Translations under genes and position numbers: made by a program
Shown here: positions 1 through 5,823 of the stretch, in pieces
How the letters are laid out: the number at the start of each line of letters is the position of its first letter
How positions within the stretch are numbered: position 1 is the first letter of the stretch
Assembly (NCBI GenBank): GCA_913055965.1
Contig: CAJXKX010000113.1
Location: 1-6,818, forward strand
DNA from: an uncultured Roseovarius sp.
GTDB lineage: Bacteria; Pseudomonadota; Alphaproteobacteria; Rhodobacterales; Rhodobacteraceae
Reading direction: 5' to 3'
DNA: 6,818 nucleotides
Notes under the pieces: generated by a model
What the model was told of the DNA's origin: nothing
Databases searched by the model: none
What the model saw: the letters and a program-made list of their open reading frames with translations, nothing else

Positions 1-871
1 CGGCGATCGCTTCCATCTCTTCCGGCTTGCCGTTGCAGTGCAGGCTCAGATCGCAGCCTGCGGCGTGGGCCGCGGCGACCCGCGCGCCCATCGGCCCGCC
101 CAGCGCGCCCATCGAAAGATCGTCGCTCATCAGCGCGCCGTCAAAACCGATGCTCTCGCGGATATGCGCCATCGCCGGGGCCGAAAGGGTCACCGGGCGC
201 TTGGCGTCCAGCGCGGTCATGCGGACATGCGCGGTCATCCCCAGCGGCAGGTGATTGAGCGCCCGGAACGGGGCGAAGTCGATCGCCTCCAACTCTTCCA
301 GCGGGGTGTCGACCTGGGGGAGCTCCTCGTGGCTGTCGGCGCTCGGGCGGCCATGGCCGGGGATGTGCTTGAGGACCGGCAGCACGCCCGCCGCCAGCAG
401 CCCCTCGGCCACCGCCGCGCCCGCCGCCGCGACCGCGTCCGGCGCGACACCATAGCAGCGCTCGCGGATCGCCGGATGGGTCTGCGGCTGGGCCACATCG
501 ACCATCGGCGCGCAGTTCACGTCGATGCCAAGGTCGCGCAGTTCCTGCCCGATGATGCGATACCGCAGCCGCATCAACTCCGGGCGCGCCGCTTCGGGCA
601 TTCCCTCGAGCCAGTCGAGCGCGTTGCGCCACCCGGTCCAGCGGGGCGGCAGCAGCCGGGCGACCCGTCCGCCCTCCTGGTCGATCAGCACCGGCGCGGC
701 GTACCCGGCCGCGTCGCGCAGGTTCTCGACCAGCCGACGCACCTGCGCCGCGTCCTCGACGTTGCGCTGGAAAAGGATGAATCCCCAAGGCTCCGCGTCA
801 CGGAAGAACGCCGCCTCCCGAGGTGTCAGCCGCGGGCCGGAGCAGCCGAATATCGCGGCCAGCCGGCCCAT
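1..871 (-). CDS. nagZ: Beta-N-acetylhexosaminidase NagZ (GH3), 3' end cut by window
   Basis: Cytoplasmic glycoside hydrolase family 3 enzyme that removes N-acetylglucosamine from GlcNAc-1,6-anhydroMurNAc muropeptides during peptidoglycan recycling. The frame is open from an ATG at 869-871 to the left edge, giving 290 residues; the family is usually about 330-345, so roughly the last 40-50 are missing. Visible NagZ hallmarks: GCSGP near the N-terminus, WGFILFQRNV at 29-38, LIDQEGGRVAR at 62-72, KHIPGHGR at 168-175, the Asp-Ser-His of the catalytic dyad loop at 179-181, and SDDLSMGAL at 249-257, whose first Asp (250) should be the nucleophile. There is no signal peptide, as expected for a cytoplasmic enzyme. 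The start lies one base past the stop of the upstream gene (TGACATG) with only a weak Shine-Dalgarno, suggesting translational coupling. In Rhodobacteraceae nagZ typically follows a SPOR-domain gene, as it does here. Product is recognised with confidence; substrate is from family knowledge. Confidence 0.95.
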   Translation of the reverse strand, partial: MGRLAAIFGCSGPRLTPREAAFFRDAEPWGFILFQRNVEDAAQVRRLVENLRDAAGYAAPVLIDQEGGRVARLLPPRWTGWRNALDWLEGMPEAARPELMRLRYRIIGQELRDLGIDVNCAPMVDVAQPQTHPAIRERCYGVAPDAVAAAGAAVAEGLLAAGVLPVLKHIPGHGRPSADSHEELPQVDTPLEELEAIDFAPFRALNHLPLGMTAHVRMTALDAKRPVTLSAPAMAHIRESIGFDGALMSDDLSMGALGGPMGARVAAAHAAGCDLSLHCNGKPEEMEAIA

Positions 872-872
872 G

Positions 873-3800
873 TCAGCGCACCGTCACCGGGATGCACTCG
901 ACCTCGCGCGCCTGCAGCGCATCACACATCGAGCGTTGATCCTCCTGCGCGTCGAATCCCAGCACGCGCAGGCGATAGAACACCCTGCCATTCGACTCGG
1001 CGCGCTGGATGAAGGTCTCGCGCCCACCCAGCAGATCCTCGTGCAGCCGCTCGAGCTTGAACCACTGGCCAGCCGCCTGCGCCTGGGATTCGAATGCGCC
1101 CAGCTGCACCAGACGGGTGCCCGAGGCCAGTTCCGGCGCCGCCGGCGCATCGGCGGGGGTGTCCTGAGCCAGCGCCGCGGTCTCGTCGGGTGTCGTCGCG
1201 GCGGCGAAGTCGCGCGGACGCACCTGCGGGCGCACCGGCTCCGCGGGGGCCGCCGCGGGCTCGGACGCCGCCTGCTCCACCAGCGAGGCGACAAGATCGC
1301 CGGGGTTTTCCTGCGCCGCTTCGGCTGCGGGTGCGGGCGCGGGCGCGGGCCGCGACACCTGCACCGGCACGCAACGATCGCCTTCCTTGCGGGTTCCGCC
1401 GGGGCAGATCAGGGGACAGATTCGCTCGGTCGGAAGCGCCTCGAGCCGCGCCACCGTTTCGCAGACAGGGGCCTGCGGCCAGCTTGCCTCATGTGCGTCG
1501 ACGAACCGGTCATAGCCGCGCTGCGAGCCGCCGCCCCAAAGCCCGTCCACCCCGCCCACGGAGCATTCGAGCGCATTGAGACGCGCCTGCACGCGGCGAT
1601 ACCCATCCCGCGTGAGACCATGCGGGCCGTCGGGATCGGGGCCTGCGACGCAGTAATCCGGCAGCACCGGTGCCGCGGCGATCGCCTCGTCTTCTTCGGG
1701 TACCGCGTCGTCCTGCGGCTCCGCCTCGGGTGTTTCGGCCTCGACGGTCTCGGTCGGCTCTTCGCGCCCGGGTTCCTCCGCTTCGGGCTCCGCGCCCTCT
1801 GCCTCGGCGGCGTCGCGCTCCTGCTCCGCTTCCGCCTCTGCCTCCGCATCCGCCTCGGCGGTTTCGGGGGCGGATGTATCGGGCGCGTCCTCGACGGGGT
1901 CGGGCGCGGGCGCATCCTCTGCCGCGCCCGCGTCTGCCCCGGCGGCCGTCTGATCGTCCGCGGGCACGTCGGGGGCGGGTGGCTCCTCGACCGGCAGCGC
2001 CACGGCAAGCTCGGCCTCGCTGCACTCCATCCGGATGCGCAGCTCCGCGCGGGCGCGGAACACGGAATCGGGATGACCGGCGAGGAACGTCCGGAACGCC
2101 ATGCAATCGCCGTCGTTCAGCGCGGTGCGCCATGCCCGAGCCGCATCCTGAACCCGCGAGGGCTCGCCGTCGGGCTCGGGCTCGGGCTCCGGCTCGGGGA
2201 TGGCCGCGATCTGCGGCAACTCCTCGTTCGGCTCGTCCGGCTCCGGCTCAACGGGCTCTGCCATGTCGTCAGCGGCGGGGCCGCCGTCCAGCCCGGTGCA
2301 GAGAAGTTCGCCATTCGCACGCCTCGGCGCGAGGCAATCCTGGTATAACTCGTCCACCGGCACGCGCGGATCGGGCAGGAGGACGGGCGCAAGGCCGCCG
2401 CCCGCAGGGCCCAGCCGCTGCACCCCCCACGACAGGGCCTGCTCGAGTTCACGCAGCCGGATCGCCGGGGTATCGGTCAGAATGCCCGCCAACTCGCCCA
2501 CGAAAGGCGACGGGTCGAGGGCCTCCGCGCGCTGGCCCGCCGGCACCGGCAGGATCAGCGTCATGCCGAACACCGGCGAGGCCACGCATTGCGAAGGATC
2601 GACAAAGCCGAGATCGGCCGCGGCGGGATCATCCGGCACGGGTGCCGGGCCGCAGCCGTTGAACACCATGCTCACCCGGCGCGGCCGCCCCGAGCGCAAA
2701 TACGATGACAGGTCGGCAAGGCTGACGGTGGCGCTGCGCAAGGTGCTGCGGTTGATCGCGGCGATGCCCGTATCCGGCAGCACGAAATCGCTTGGCAGGA
2801 TCATCGTCGTCTCTTCGTCGGCCAGCGACAGGCTGTGACCCGCGTAATACACAAGCAGATCGGCATCGGGCACCATGCTCCGCACGATCCCTGCCAACGC
2901 GGCCTGCAACTCGATCTTGCCCAGGTTTCGCAGCAGATGCGTGCGCTCCTCGGGCACGCCGAGCGCGACCGCGGCCTCCTGCATCCGGGCGAGATCCGCG
3001 TCCACGGCGGGGCCGTCGAGCCCCGGTGCGGCATAGACGTCATTCACGATGAAGATCGCTTCGGCGACGGTCTCGGCCTCGGCGGCGCTCGCGGTTTCGC
3101 TGACCGGCGGCTCCTCCGCTCCCGGCGCGGGCGCATCCTCCGCGACCTCCTGCGGTCCGGTTTCGGCTTCGGTTTCTGCGCCGGCCTCTGGCTCCGCCCC
3201 GGCAACGGCCTCGTTCTCGTCGCCATTCCCCGGCGCGGGCCGAGCCGTGTCCACCGGAGCAGGGTCCTGTTCGGTCGTCTCCTCGGGCGCGCGATCCGCA
3301 ACCTCCGGCTCGTCGCCGCACCTCGTGGATATCTCGCGCCCGGCACGCAGCGCGAAAGGCGTGCCCGAGAACGCATCGCGAAATGCCCTGAGGGCCTCAC
3401 AGCTTCCATCCTCGCGTGCCGCACGCCACGCCGCAAACGCATTGGGCCCCGTCTCGGCGGGGATTTCGGGGGCCTCCTGCGGGGCGGTGATGACGATCTG
3501 GCCCGGGTCGGCGTCCTCGGTCGGCTCCTGCTCTGTCTCGGCGGCAGGCCGTGACGACAGGTCCTCCGCGGCGTCATCGGCCCCGTCCTCCGCGGCCTCT
3601 GCCAGGGTCTCGCCTTCAGGTTCGGCGATGGCGGGGGGCTGCTGCGCCTCGAACTCCGCGCGCTCGGCGTCAGAGCACAGCCGCGACGAGGCCATCCGCG
3701 CCTTGAGCGCAAAGGGCGAACTGGAGAAATCGCGCAGAAACGCGAGATGCGCGGCACAGGTGCCGGCCGCGCGCGCCGTGTTCCACGCCGCCTGCTGCGC

Positions 3801-4925
3801 CGCCGCGCGCCGGGTGTCGTCGCTGTCGTCCTGCGTGGCCGGCGCCCTGATGACAAAAGTGGTCTCGTCCGCGGGTGCCGCGGCCTCGGCGGTCTCCTCG
3901 CGGGTGTCCTCGGGGGTCTCCGCGGGCGCGTCCGCCACCTCCTCCTCGCCTCCGACAGGCACCGCCGTGGCGGTCTGCCCGGCCGGGTCCTGCCGCTCTT
4001 CCGGCGCGGCATTGGCAAGCGGGGTCTCGGCCTCGGCCACGCCGGGGCAGATCACGCCTTCCTCCGACACGATCGGCACGAGGCAGGCCAGCTCGCGCGG
4101 CCCCGCCTCCGGATCGCGAAACACCAGCGACCCCTCGGGGCGTTCGACACCGAAGGTGCCCTGAATTTCCTCGCGCAGCGCGGCATCGAGGCGGTCGATC
4201 CCGATGCCGGGCGTGCGCCCCAGCGTGGCCAGCAGCGCGGCCATGAACTCGCCCTGTTCCAGCCCCGCGCCGCCATAGATCACGTCCGCGCCCGCGACCG
4301 GCTGTCCCAGGCATGGCTCGCGCGCTACGACCTCCCAGTACTTGGCCCGGTCGCCGCCATTGAACGGGCTCGCCGCGCAGGCATCATGGATCAGCACGAC
4401 GCTGTCAGCGGGCGTCCGCCGCAAATCCTTGACCAGCGTGTCGAGGCCGATGCTTGCCCGCTCGATCCTGCGTTCGACGAGATAGCTCTCAGAGCCCGGC
4501 CGCACGCGCAATCCGGGCAGGGCGAGACGGTTGGGCCCGCCCTCCTTCGGACGAAGCCCGACGCCATGGGCATAAACCAGAAGCCGCGCGCCCTCCGGCA
4601 GGCGGGCCCCCAGCGCGGCGATCGCGTCCTCGAGGCCGATCCGGTCGAGATCGCGATGCACGAGAATGCGGTCCGCACCGAGACCGAGCCCCTCGAACAA
4701 GGTGAGCGCCCGGTCCACGCTGGGCTGAACATGGGAAAGATAGGCCAGTTCGCGATCGTATTCCTGGTTCGCCAGGACGATCGCATAGACGCCGTCTTCC
4801 GCCGGGCCGGTAACGTCCTCGAAGCTTTGCGCCCCGGCCGGGGCGGCGGCGATCCCGCCAAGACCGGCCAGCGCGACCCATGCCGCGAAGACCCGTCCAA
4901 GGATATGGGTGCGCCGTTTCGTCAT
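873..4925 (-). CDS. Large exported protein: two caspase-like domains, three Trp/Cys modules, C-terminal SPOR domain
   Basis: A 1350-residue predicted periplasmic protein. Residues 1-32 form a signal peptide (basic MTKRR, hydrophobic core, likely cleavage at AGA/QS), which supports this ATG although no clear Shine-Dalgarno precedes it. Caspase-like domain 1 spans about 45-275, with catalytic-type His120 (YAHGVG) and Cys183 (HDAC). Domain 2 spans about 624-855, with His697 (YYAGHS) and Cys758 (FNGC, a changed DAC motif). Three W-x8-C-x26-C modules lie at 377-420, 496-539 and 927-970. A six-cysteine peptidoglycan-binding-like region covers 1088-1186, and a SPOR domain 1268-1349 begins RLVQLGAF. 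Long Ala/Glu/Pro-rich linkers separate the parts. C14-type proteins are His-Cys peptidases; SPOR domains bind denuded septal glycan. The peptidase target is unknown and activity is unproven. The gene starts 4 nt after the TadC-like gene and ends 1 nt before nagZ. The frame is unbroken, so I read it as one true fusion; homologues may be split. Confidence 0.88.
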   Translation of the reverse strand: MTKRRTHILGRVFAAWVALAGLGGIAAAPAGAQSFEDVTGPAEDGVYAIVLANQEYDRELAYLSHVQPSVDRALTLFEGLGLGADRILVHRDLDRIGLEDAIAALGARLPEGARLLVYAHGVGLRPKEGGPNRLALPGLRVRPGSESYLVERRIERASIGLDTLVKDLRRTPADSVVLIHDACAASPFNGGDRAKYWEVVAREPCLGQPVAGADVIYGGAGLEQGEFMAALLATLGRTPGIGIDRLDAALREEIQGTFGVERPEGSLVFRDPEAGPRELACLVPIVSEEGVICPGVAEAETPLANAAPEERQDPAGQTATAVPVGGEEEVADAPAETPEDTREETAEAAAPADETTFVIRAPATQDDSDDTRRAAAQQAAWNTARAAGTCAAHLAFLRDFSSSPFALKARMASSRLCSDAERAEFEAQQPPAIAEPEGETLAEAAEDGADDAAEDLSSRPAAETEQEPTEDADPGQIVITAPQEAPEIPAETGPNAFAAWRAAREDGSCEALRAFRDAFSGTPFALRAGREISTRCGDEPEVADRAPEETTEQDPAPVDTARPAPGNGDENEAVAGAEPEAGAETEAETGPQEVAEDAPAPGAEEPPVSETASAAEAETVAEAIFIVNDVYAAPGLDGPAVDADLARMQEAAVALGVPEERTHLLRNLGKIELQAALAGIVRSMVPDADLLVYYAGHSLSLADEETTMILPSDFVLPDTGIAAINRSTLRSATVSLADLSSYLRSGRPRRVSMVFNGCGPAPVPDDPAAADLGFVDPSQCVASPVFGMTLILPVPAGQRAEALDPSPFVGELAGILTDTPAIRLRELEQALSWGVQRLGPAGGGLAPVLLPDPRVPVDELYQDCLAPRRANGELLCTGLDGGPAADDMAEPVEPEPDEPNEELPQIAAIPEPEPEPEPDGEPSRVQDAARAWRTALNDGDCMAFRTFLAGHPDSVFRARAELRIRMECSEAELAVALPVEEPPAPDVPADDQTAAGADAGAAEDAPAPDPVEDAPDTSAPETAEADAEAEAEAEQERDAAEAEGAEPEAEEPGREEPTETVEAETPEAEPQDDAVPEEDEAIAAAPVLPDYCVAGPDPDGPHGLTRDGYRRVQARLNALECSVGGVDGLWGGGSQRGYDRFVDAHEASWPQAPVCETVARLEALPTERICPLICPGGTRKEGDRCVPVQVSRPAPAPAPAAEAAQENPGDLVASLVEQAASEPAAAPAEPVRPQVRPRDFAAATTPDETAALAQDTPADAPAAPELASGTRLVQLGAFESQAQAAGQWFKLERLHEDLLGGRETFIQRAESNGRVFYRLRVLGFDAQEDQRSMCDALQAREVECIPVTVR
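879..1124 (-). other. SPOR domain (residues 1268-1349)
   Basis: C-terminal domain starting RLVQLGAFESQAQAAGQWFK, with the later strand FYRLRVLGF and the ending CDALQAREVECIPV. This matches the beta-alpha-beta repeat pattern of SPOR domains, which bind glycan strands stripped of stem peptides at division sites. Two cysteines (1334, 1344) may pair. It closely resembles the SPOR segment I recall just upstream of nagZ in Rhodobacteraceae. Confidence 0.85.
1368..1664 (-). other. Cysteine-rich peptidoglycan-binding-like region (residues 1088-1186)
   Basis: YRRVQARLNALECSVGGVDG, followed by LWGGGSQRGYDRF, looks like a PG_binding_1-type three-helix fold (VQ..L..L...GxVDGxWG...). It is followed by a short knot-like tail CPLICPGGTRKEGDRCVPV. 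Six cysteines (1092, 1121, 1155, 1170, 1174, 1185) would allow three disulphides. The family assignment is by motif only and is weaker than the SPOR call. Confidence 0.5.
1671..2012 (-). other. Long Ala/Glu/Pro low-complexity linker (residues 972-1085)
   Basis: About 114 residues dominated by Ala, Glu, Asp and Pro, including ADAEAEAEAEQE. It is predicted disordered and strongly acidic. It separates the caspase-like half of the protein from the wall-binding C-terminal part and could act as a flexible spacer across the periplasm. Similar shorter linkers lie at residues 296-355, 420-475, 540-622 and 885-922. No fold or catalytic motif is seen. Confidence 0.8.
2016..2147 (-). repeat. Trp/Cys module, copy C (residues 927-970)
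   Basis: Third copy, after caspase-like domain 2. W932, C941 and C968 keep the same W-x8-C-x26-C spacing. The core reads AFRTFLAGHPDSVFRARAEL, the most diverged of the three (SVFRARA in place of SPFALKA). It follows an EPEP-type linker. Function unknown. Confidence 0.72.
2160..2195 (-). repeat. EP-dipeptide tandem repeat (residues 911-922)
   Basis: Near-perfect tandem hexamers (minus strand GAGCCC and close variants) encode EPEPEPEP inside the linker between caspase-like domain 2 and module C. Such Glu-Pro runs form stiff extended spacers in periplasmic proteins such as TonB-like proteins. The DNA repeat could vary in length by slippage without breaking the frame if changes are in whole hexamers. 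Confidence 0.7.
2361..3056 (-). other. Caspase-like domain 2, altered Cys motif (residues about 624-855)
   Basis: This is a second, diverged copy of the same fold. It opens with AIFIVNDVYAAPG; VDADLARM is a typical helix after the first loop; LLVYYAGHS carries His697. VSMVFNGCGPAP carries Cys758, 61 residues later, where domain 1 has an intact DAC. The Asp and Ala before the Cys are replaced by Asn and Gly, and the Gly after the His is Ser. The dyad residues remain but their setting is altered, so this copy may have a changed specificity or be a pseudo-peptidase. Confidence 0.65.
3309..3440 (-). repeat. Trp/Cys module, copy B (residues 496-539)
   Basis: Second copy, with W500, C509 and C536 at exactly the same spacing as copy A, 119 residues further on. 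The core reads ALRAFRDAFSGTPFALRAG. A short beta-like motif (IVITAP at 477-482) precedes it, matching FVIRAP (357-362) before copy A, so about 120 residues including linker may have been duplicated. Function unknown. Confidence 0.75.
3666..3797 (-). repeat. Trp/Cys module, copy A (residues 377-420)
   Basis: First of three protein repeats with invariant spacing W-x8-C-x26-C (W381, C390, C417). The middle reads HLAFLRDFSSSPFALKAR, predicted as two helices. The pattern recalls the short helical repeat (AW..., FL..FP.SPFA..A) that follows caspase domains in some alphaproteobacterial proteins, here with an added cysteine pair that could form a disulphide in the periplasm. Function unknown. Confidence 0.75.
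4101..4793 (-). other. Caspase-like domain 1 (residues about 45-275)
   Basis: The domain opens with a beta strand (VYAIVLANQEY) and continues with the expected alternation of helices and strands. LLVYAHGVG places His120 at the end of the strand where caspase/metacaspase proteins have xxGHG. VVLIHDACAASP places Cys183 in an intact DAC motif, 63 residues later. The stretch near 236-275 (TPGIGIDRLDAALREEI, then a short strand) resembles the C-terminal part of C14-type domains. Both dyad residues are present, so an active peptidase is plausible. Domain limits are estimated by eye. Confidence 0.75.
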
Positions 4926-4929
4926 CGGA

Positions 4930-5823
4930 CTAGAGGAACCCGCTCGCGGTCATCATGGCCACCGCCGGGGACAGGAAGATGAGCAGGGTCGCCAGCGCCG
5001 CAAGCACCACCGGGATGTTGAATTTCGCGTTCAGGCGCTCGGCGGCGGCGGCGGCGAGTTGCTGGCGCAGGTGGCGCATGTCCTCGGCCTGCTGCTCGAG
5101 AGCCATGCCGAGATCGGCCCCGGTGCGCAGCTTCTGGACGAGGTCGCCGAGGATATTCTGCAACTGCTCGCTGCCGACCCGATGACGCAGGCGATCGAAA
5201 CTGTCCTCCATCGAATGCGACTTGAGGTCCTCGCTCAGGACAGCCAGTTCCTGCGACAGGTCGTCATTGCCGAATATGTCCCGGTAGCTCTTGATCGCAT
5301 CCTGGATGTCGCCGTTGGATTGATGCATCAGCAGGAAGATATCGAGAAAAAACGGAAACAGCCGCACCTGTTCGGCCATCCGCTGGTTGATCCGGTCGCG
5401 CTCCATCAGCGGCACGAGCGCCCAGACGATGCCGAAAGCCATCAACCCCAGCATCACCGAGACCAGCACGGAGGCCCCCAGCAACAGGATGAGCAGGCCG
5501 ACAAACGCCCCCGAGATCATCCCGAACCGCAACACCGCGCGCGCATAGCTCGCCTTGTCGATCCCCAGAAAATCATGCGGCTCGCTCGAAATCCCGAGAA
5601 GGAGCGTTTCCTCCTCGTCTTCCTCGTCCTCCTCTTCGTCTTCCTCGGGGGGACCGGCCAGCGCAATCAGCATCGCGGACAGGAAATCGTAATCGCCAAG
5701 CGCCTCGCTCAGCCGCGACTGGAACCCGATCACCGCATCCTTGTAGAGATAGATGACCGACGTGACGATCATCAGCGCGGCCACCGCCGCAAGCGCGGCC
5801 ATCTGATAGGCGAACGGGATCAT
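4930..5823 (-). CDS. tadC: TadC-like type II secretion F-domain membrane protein with acidic tract
   Basis: Inner-membrane platform protein of a Tad-type pilus or secretion machine, 297 residues, in the usual TadC size range. Predicted membrane segments lie at about 9-27, 100-119, 121-139 and 270-290. The T2SSF-type helical domain runs from about 155 to 290 (FPFFLDIFLLMHQSNGDIQDAIKSY, with a later RTGADLGMALEQQAEDMR-like helix), typical of TadC, which pairs with TadB. The start ATG overlaps the TadB-like stop as ATGA and is preceded by AAGGTGA at 5828-5834, so the two are translationally coupled. Odd point: PPEEDEEEDEEDEEE at residues 58-72 lies in the first cytoplasmic loop and is not something I know as a TadC feature. 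The F-domain call is secure; the exact TadC name rests on gene order and size. Confidence 0.85.
   Translation of the reverse strand: MIPFAYQMAALAAVAALMIVTSVIYLYKDAVIGFQSRLSEALGDYDFLSAMLIALAGPPEEDEEEDEEDEEETLLLGISSEPHDFLGIDKASYARAVLRFGMISGAFVGLLILLLGASVLVSVMLGLMAFGIVWALVPLMERDRINQRMAEQVRLFPFFLDIFLLMHQSNGDIQDAIKSYRDIFGNDDLSQELAVLSEDLKSHSMEDSFDRLRHRVGSEQLQNILGDLVQKLRTGADLGMALEQQAEDMRHLRQQLAAAAAERLNAKFNIPVVLAALATLLIFLSPAVAMMTASGFL
5608..5652 (-). other. Acidic tract in TadC-like protein (residues 58-72)
   Basis: Fifteen residues, two Pro followed by thirteen Glu/Asp, in the loop between membrane segments 1 and 2. Encoded by GAG/GAA/GAC repeats that look prone to slippage. It could bind a basic partner or metal ions, or be neutral low complexity. 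Confidence 0.85.

Noticed and set aside
141..788. Minus-strand open frame of 215 codons inside nagZ
   Set aside because: It is out of frame with NagZ; the NagZ frame, open to the window edge, carries KHIPGHGR and SDDLSM.
1327..1350. GGGCGC tandem repeat as a possible regulatory DNA repeat
   Set aside because: It simply encodes a Pro-Ala run (residues 1193-1200) in a linker; no evidence of a DNA-level role.
525..2348. Long plus-strand open frame of 607 codons opposite the SPOR/caspase-like gene
   Set aside because: Arg/Ala/Gly-rich composition without recognisable domains; it lies antisense to a frame with clear SPOR and caspase-like motifs. A shadow caused by high GC.
3477..3497. IVITAP motif resembling the TonB box (IVVTA) of outer-membrane receptors
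   Set aside because: The protein has no receptor barrel or plug, and the motif sits in an internal linker, not after the signal peptide; similarity is probably chance.
2835..3554. Plus-strand open frame of 239 codons opposite caspase-like domain 2 and its upstream linker
   Set aside because: No domain or signal; the opposite strand carries the YYAGHS motif and module B in frame.
3747..4982. Plus-strand open frame of 411 codons
   Set aside because: Antisense to the signal peptide and caspase-like domain 1 and runs through the TadC junction; Arg-rich shadow.
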